64,000 nt of DNA from Eucommia ulmoides (taxonomy: Eukaryota; Streptophyta; Magnoliopsida; Garryales; Eucommiaceae): contig JAENRU010000488.1 of the NCBI GenBank assembly GCA_016647705.1, forward strand, positions 747,501 through 811,500, in the 5' to 3' direction. Within the stretch, counting starts at the first letter, position 1; each line of letters opens with the position of its first letter. The notes beneath the pieces are model-generated. The model searched no databases and had not been told where the DNA came from. It worked only from the letters and a program-made list of their open reading frames with translations. Positions 58,780-64,000 of the stretch are shown in pieces. The translations under genes and the position numbers were made by a program.

Positions 58780-58992
58780 TAAAGTCTGAAAAAGGCTAAA
58801 AACGCATAGCCTAAAATGTCAATCAACATTAAAAAAAGTTGGAAAAGGCTGAAAGAAGGCAGACAAAAGCTGGAAAAGACTAAAAACACATGGCTCAAAA
58901 CGTGAATCGACACTGAAAAGAGGCTGATGAAGGCTGAAAAAGGTTGATAAGGGCTAAAAAAGCTGAAAACGCATGGCCCAAAACGTGGTTTC
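58780..58992. repeat. ~65-bp degenerate tandem repeats
   Basis: Three imperfect units built from AAAAGGCT(A/G)AAAA(C/A)GCATGGC, CAAAACGTG and TCAA(T/C)(C/A)(A/G)ACA words. They lie upstream of TTATATAAG (about 59049), which could be the promoter of the ORF at 59276. Confidence 0.65.
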
Positions 58993-59275
58993 AAAAAGAA
59001 AAAGTTATTTTTTGATAAGGTGAAATCTTTTTAAACCTGTGTCATCCTTATATAAGCTTCCCTTGTGTCATTGGAAAAGGCAGATCGAAATATTCATTTC
59101 GTCCTAGAGAGGTTTTGACTGTTCAAAAATATTCAAACCTAAGTTTTGTATAGAAACTTTGAAATCCTATAATATTCGTGAAATGTCTTGAAATATTAAT
59201 TTTAGCGAGGAAAGATTATAAGGTATTTCAAGTGAGAAAAATTCATATGGTATTTGTGGTTAGCCTAGACCTTGA

Positions 59276-59687
59276 GATTACTATAGATGGTGGGTTATAC
59301 AACCATATTATGATGACCACTGGAGCAAACAAGATACCAATCCGATAGAGTATCGTGCCAGTCTGCGGCAAGAGTGGGAATACAGGGTGAGAGAGTCTAA
59401 CAACTTTGTAGCTTCTTTGAGAGCTCTTAATGCACCTGTTCTGTATCGTCGAAATCTTCAAATGCCTCGAAGATGTCAAATTGATGAGATAACCGAGATA
59501 GAGGATGCTATTACACGAATTCTCTTGGAAAATAATCAAATGTTGTTGTGAAGGAGTTGATATTATCTACTCCAACTAGCCAATGAAATGGCCACCGCAT
59601 GTAACAGAACACTATCTCCGAACGAATATAATAATGTGATGACGAACAATAATTATTTGTCTGAGAGATACATGTCCAACAAATAAT
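59276..59687 (+). pseudogene. ORF resembling element Z ORF C
   Basis: An open frame without ATG from 59276 to a stop at 59551 begins DYYRWWVIQPYYDDHW, continues LRQEWEYRVRESNNFVASL, RALNAPVLYRRNLQM and a helical acidic tail. After a stop and frame change, coding-like sequence continues (QLANEMATACNRTLSPNEYN) to about 59687. It shares with Z ORF C the order W-V, R-Q-E-x-x-YRV, and R-x-x-N-x-P-[IV] at nearly the same spacing. The start may be provided by splicing. Unknown family. Confidence 0.4.
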
Positions 59688-61199
59688 AAATATATTTAGC
59701 TAGTTGTATTGTATTTGTTATGTGTTTTAATGTGACTATCTTCGTGATGTTATCGATAATTGTAATTTATCTATCTATTTTTAAACCGAACCTGTTAGTT
59801 TTCGACTATGTTTATTACTTTTTAATATGTTTTTATGTGTTTTTGTATAAATCAGGTTTGTGGGGTGAAAAAGGATGAAAACGGATCATAAAGGATCAAA
59901 TCGGATCAAGAGGTGGAAGAATGGTGGAAAACAAGCAAAATGGCAAAATTCAGAATCTGCAGCCCACTGCTGCGGCGGTTAAAATACAGATAAGGGCCTA
60001 AACTCTCTACAAATATACCGCCACAGCTGTGAGATCCACCGCCGCGGTGGTGAAACAACAAAATATCTCTGCTCCCACCATTGCATCCACTGTCGTGGTG
60101 GTGACCACTGCCGACATATCCACCGCCGCGGCAGTCATTCTGCACAGATTTTAGATATTTTTTTAGATTTTTTGTTCCCTATTTTCTTCATCCTCTCCTC
60201 TGTTTCGGCCATTAGAGATCTCCTAGGATTAGAATAGGTAGAGAGGTTTTGAGGAGTGCTCAACAATTCCGAAAGAGAAGAACACGACATGAAGAAGGAA
60301 AAGTGATCGTTGAATGGTTTTAGCGGCAAATCTTCGGACAATGGCTAGTGTTTCTCGTTTCTCTCTTCATTTATTAACTTTGGTTTATTGTTTGAGCTTG
60401 ATTAACTCGTTTCTTGTTGTATAAATGGTCATGGCCAGTATCTAAATGGATTTTGTCTAGGGATTAATAATATTTATGAAAATGTGGTTTATTTGATATC
60501 GGTGTTTCGTTAATGGTTGTTCTTTGTTATCTGATTGTGTTTATTGTTATTCTATATTTATATACTTGTTTAGATATATTGAGAATACGGGGTTTGACAT
60601 GCGGGAGAGGTTACCATGGATTCGGATTAGGGTTTAAACACAACGCGACAATCTAATAACCCGGGAGAGAGTTAGAAAGTGTGCAATCAATAACGTTGGG
60701 GCAAGACTCATGTGAGTATGTGTTTTAAAAAATGCTAGAGGGGGACTTCGGTGTTAACGCGAAGTCACATATTCGCTCGTTTTATACTCGGGAGAGGGAG
60801 TGAGCGAGTTTACAATACAGAGATTGTCTGATAAGTCGAATACTGTTAACGTAAGTCAAATGAGATCAAACATATTTAAGTAAATGGAATTAATCCCTAG
60901 ATAATCTATTCCATTAAATATCTTCGTTGATCCTAAGATTTTGATGAACAATTAAATGTTGTTGTTTTTGGTGGAACAAACGGTTTGATTAAATGTTTCA
61001 ATTTATTAGTTCCAATGAAGATATTATCATAAATAAGTTGAAATGAATGTTAAATACTAAAGACAAATGGCAAAGATAATGGAAGTTAAGATATTGAAGA
61101 AATTGAAGAACGTAAGGAAAACAACTCAGGTTAAATTTTTACTCTTAATAATTCCTGATTAGGATCACACACGACACAAAATGATTTTTATAAATATGT
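59688..61199. other. Unclassified repeat-like DNA with a GC-rich patch
   Basis: 59850-59930 has repeated AAAGGATCA/ACGGATCA words. 59960-60140 is locally GC-rich with CCGCCGCGG and its variants. 60630-60800 has CCCGGGAGAGAG and TCGGGAGAGGGAGTG words, and TCTAGGGATTAAT at 60459 is inverted at 60895. This style is common in LTRs and leaders of plant gypsy elements, but no ends or coding domains were found. Confidence 0.35.
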
Positions 61200-61389
61200 G
61201 TGTTGTTGATAGGATCCTAATTAGTTACATTATTTGCTCCTATGTGTAATTGAAAAGGAAATATTGATAATTAATTAAAATTGAATTTAAGAATTTAGTG
61301 GAGTTAACTGAGAAAAGAAATCGATTAAAGGGACAAAAAAGTTGAAGAAAATGAATTAAAATTGAATTGAGGAAGGATTCCAGTATGGT

Positions 61390-61585
61390 CGGTCGACAGG
61401 TAGGTCGACCTATGTCCAGAGGTGAAAGTCTTTGAATTGGTAAGTTGAGAGACAGGTCGACTTATGAAACTCTCTGGATTGGTAAATTGACAGACAGGTC
61501 ATCTTATGAAATTCTTTGAACTGGTAAGTTGACAGACAAGTCAACTTATGGATTGGTAAGTTGACAGATAAGTCAACTTATGGTC
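61390..61585. repeat. ~50-bp tandem repeats in the LTR
   Basis: Four to five units carrying GGTAAGTTGACAGACAGGTC and ACTTATG, at about 61395, 61438, 61481, 61529 and 61553. Each holds a small GTCGAC or GTTGAC...GTCAAC inverted repeat. Upstream of the TATA box, so they lie in the U3 region. Confidence 0.8.
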
Positions 61586-63381
61586 TGTTTCAGGATTTGT
61601 GAAATTTTGGGATTTATTTAAATACTAGCCGTTTTATGGTTAAGATTTTAGAGATATCTTAGGGATTTAATGTTATTTAAGATATGCAACTAATATTTGA
61701 ATATCCCTATAGATTTGGTACATGAAATTAAAGTGTTTTTCAAATTGGTCTATTTAATTATTCCTATCTAATTGGTTTGAGTTTGAGTAAAACTTTGAGG
61801 GACTTAATTGAATATTTTAAAAGATATTTTATGTGAATTATACCTGAAATGAGTCATTATGATATATAGGGTCTATTGGTGTAATTAAATGTCATGATTT
61901 ATGAGAACTAGCCGTTGGAGGGCTTGTTTTATTCCCTTATAAATGGACCTGCGTTTTTCACTTCTAAGAGAGATAAGATATCAATATAATCTGAATTTAT
62001 TCTGAGCTATTCAGCTCTCGTGCTTTCTAAAAGTTATCATACTGAGAGTTTGTGAGATCTTTCTTGAGAATCATTCTTTGGAGATTATTTGTTCAATCAC
62101 CGATTTGAAGTTGCATTGCTAATCATTATTTATTTGGTGGAATCCTAGTAAGATCATTTCAAATTACTTGCTATTAATTGTTGTTTGATTCTATTATTTA
62201 TTATTTGGAATTTGATCTTTGAAATTGTTTTCTAAATTTTTTATTGAAAATTATTTTTTGAAACAATTTCTTGAGAAAATCCGATTACGTGCTTAACTGC
62301 TTGTTACCCATCTTTATTTGAAATAAAGATTTTTAAATTCTCACTTTTCTATCACTAGTATTGGGACATTAATTGAATTTGAATTTATCTGGGGTGGTAC
62401 AAGCTTCGAGTGAAAAAATCACTTATCAATTGTTTGTAATTAGTGAGTTGAGTGTCAGATTAGATACTACTGAGAGTGTCTATCTACTCAAGAGTAGCTG
62501 GTTTCAATCTCTTCTGAGAAAGAAATTGAGGTTTTGATCTTTACCTAAGGTATAAAAAGATTAGGTGTTAATTCTTCATTGATTGAATTTGTGAGTGAAT
62601 TGTAAAAGTTACATCTTTACTTGGGAAATTGATACTTGGAGTGATTGTGAGGTTTTGATTCTTGAGTTTAAGGTATAAAAATGATTAGGTCGTGATTCTT
62701 CTTGTAATAGAATTAGGTTAATCTTTAGTCTGTAAAAAAATAGGTTATTCTTGAGCCTGGGAAAAAAAAAATTATTCCTGAGCTTGGGAATAAGAATTGT
62801 AAAGGTTGATTCTAAGCCTGTGAAAATAATCTTTGTGAGGGTTTGGTTCCTACCTTTAAAGGGATCTTGAGTTTAGTGGGTGCGAATCTCCGTGGGGCTC
62901 GGAAGACTGGATTAATCTAGAGTAGCTTGGTAAATCAGGATATATCGTGGTGTGCTGCCTTGTTTATTTTACTTATATTGTTGTTTGGTATGCATTTAGT
63001 TGATAACACATATCCGCTGCTATAAAGATAATAATTAATTTTAGGCTAAAATTAATAATTTGAATTTTTGAAGTGTTATTATTATTCTGATAATTTTTTA
63101 ATACTACCCAATTCACCACCTCTTGGGTAGCTCACTGGGCTAACAATCTCAATATAGTATTATAGTATAATTAATTTAATTAACTTAGTATTAGTATATT
63201 TAATTATAAAAACTATAATTTTTATCGTCTAGATAAAATTAAGTTATGATAATTACGGTACTCGATAATAATCTCAACTAATCTCTGTAGATACGATAAC
63301 CCTAACTCTTCCCATTTCACTAAAATTTGACCCGTACACTTGCAGTGAAAGTAGCGACGTATCTACGTACTACAAAGTTTT

Positions 63382-63399
63382 TGACGCCGTTGCCGAGGA
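63382..63399 (+). promoter_or_regulatory. Primer-binding site, tRNA-Asp type
   Basis: TGACGCCGTTGCCGAGGA matches the usual Athila-group site TGGCGCCGTTGCCGGGGA at 16 of 18 bases, the complement of the 3' end of tRNA-Asp. Confidence 0.85.
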
Positions 63400-63520
63400 T
63401 TGGTTTTTAGATTATTGTTGATATTGTGAGTAAATGACCTGATTTTAATTTAGACATTTCTTTTGTGTATAATTTTTTGTCTGTAATTTTGTTTTTATTT
63501 CTTATGCAGGGTACTTGAAG

Positions 63521-64000
63521 ATGTTAGATCGACCAGTTATGATGCATTTATTTCAACAAGATTCCAAGCCATTTTATTGCGCTTGGGATCGTTACAATGA
63601 CCTGCTATTTCGGTTTCTGAATCATGGGTTTTCGAGGGAATGTCAACTCCTGAATTTCCTCGACGGGTTATCAACCGCAACCAGAACATGGGTGGAAGGA
63701 GGAAACAATATCTCCTCTTTCTATGACCTAACCGCGGCGAAACCATTTGGTTGTAGAAGGAACTAGCGGCCTATGATTATTACTGTTGGAATTATTCACC
63801 AAGTCACCAAAGCTTGGGGGATAGTTTCACTATCATGACGCCATGGATTGACACACTGGACCAATATGTTGAGTCTTCCCCCGCCCTAGAAGAAATATTC
63901 ATTGATTTTATTGGGGATACTCAAGCGTTTTGGAGGGAAATGCATGACCGGATCAATGAGCACGAGGATTATCTTGACAATATCAAGACGGTCTGTGTCG
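63521..64000 (+). pseudogene. Athila-like gag, frameshifted and truncated by the window
   Basis: From ATG 63521 (MLDRPVMMHLFQQD), after CTTATGCAG which could be a splice acceptor, the frame has FYCAWDRYNDLLFRFLNHGF and LLNFLDGL, the retrotransposon gag signature (AWxRFxDLLxxxPxHG, FYxGL). A frameshift near 63745 moves the coding frame: KELAAYDYYCWNYSP follows from about 63757 and stays open to 64000. Gag forms the particle that packages the element RNA. Rest of the polyprotein is outside the window. Confidence 0.8.

Larger units (their letters stand above)
61200..64000 (+). mobile_element. Athila-like Ty3/gypsy retrotransposon, 5' part
   Basis: A long LTR (left edge uncertain, about 61200) with CTTATAAATGG at 61936 as a TATA box ends near ACTACA (63374). 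The primer-binding site and a gag frame follow, and the element runs off the window end. The PBS type and gag wording match Athila/Tat-group elements. A second LTR is outside the window, so TG...CA limits cannot be confirmed. Confidence 0.75.

Noticed and set aside
1..64000. tRNA, rRNA or other structured RNA genes
   Set aside because: Apart from the tRNA-derived boxes of the SINE, no cloverleaf or rRNA sequence was recognised by eye.

Overview
This is nuclear DNA of a flowering plant, most likely a eudicot. It is AT-rich, and its content is Ty1/copia and Ty3/gypsy retroelements, Helitron helicase remnants, Mutator-like elements (MULEs), a hAT MITE, a tRNA-derived SINE, a LINE RNase H remnant and one single-exon germin-like protein gene. 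That germin gene (30793-31422) is the only gene here that looks intact. Nearly everything else is mobile DNA, much of it nested, so relative ages can be read from which element interrupts which.

Layout. 1-12.2 kb: Helitron-derived sequence on the minus strand (helicase 3' exon split by a 2.7-kb solo LTR), then a truncated copia element with a nested MULE. 12.2-15.3 kb: a Helitron end joined to an unclassified repeated element called Z here, with three ORFs in a divergent/convergent layout. 15.3-17.2 kb: unassigned sequence with gene-like fragments. 17.2-29.5 kb: a second copy of the 0.6-12.2 kb block, here without the solo LTR but with the complete copia element (158-bp LTRs, nested MULE with a 10-bp target duplication). 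29.5-35.3 kb: SINE, germin gene, then a tandem duplicate of the locus carrying a broken germin copy and an LTR-like insertion. 35.3-40.2 kb: two TIR elements of one MULE family (9-11-bp target duplications) flanking a LINE RNase H remnant.

40.4-53.6 kb is the most interesting part: a 13.2-kb MULE-like element inserted into another copy of Z. It has a degenerate mudrA transposase (DDE residues, SWIM and CCHC fingers), a divergently oriented multi-exon Ulp1-type cysteine protease-like gene, a small coiled-coil gene, and non-coding regions (introns and intergenic) crowded with variants of one near-palindromic motif, AGTTACATGTAACT. This recalls Arabidopsis MULEs with ULP genes (KI-MULEs) and VANDAL elements, whose non-coding DNA carries binding motifs for an element-encoded anti-silencing protein. 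Any functional analogy is inference.

53.6-59.7 kb: the rest of Z copy 2, interrupted by a TIR MULE (the empty site is preserved in Z copy 1), then a 1.1-kb solo LTR, and a separate ORF that looks distantly related to a Z protein. 59.7-64 kb: unclassified repeat DNA, then the 5' part of an Athila-like gypsy element (LTR with tandem repeats, tRNA-Asp-type primer site, broken gag) running off the end. All identifications come from reading the sequence by eye; no database search was possible.
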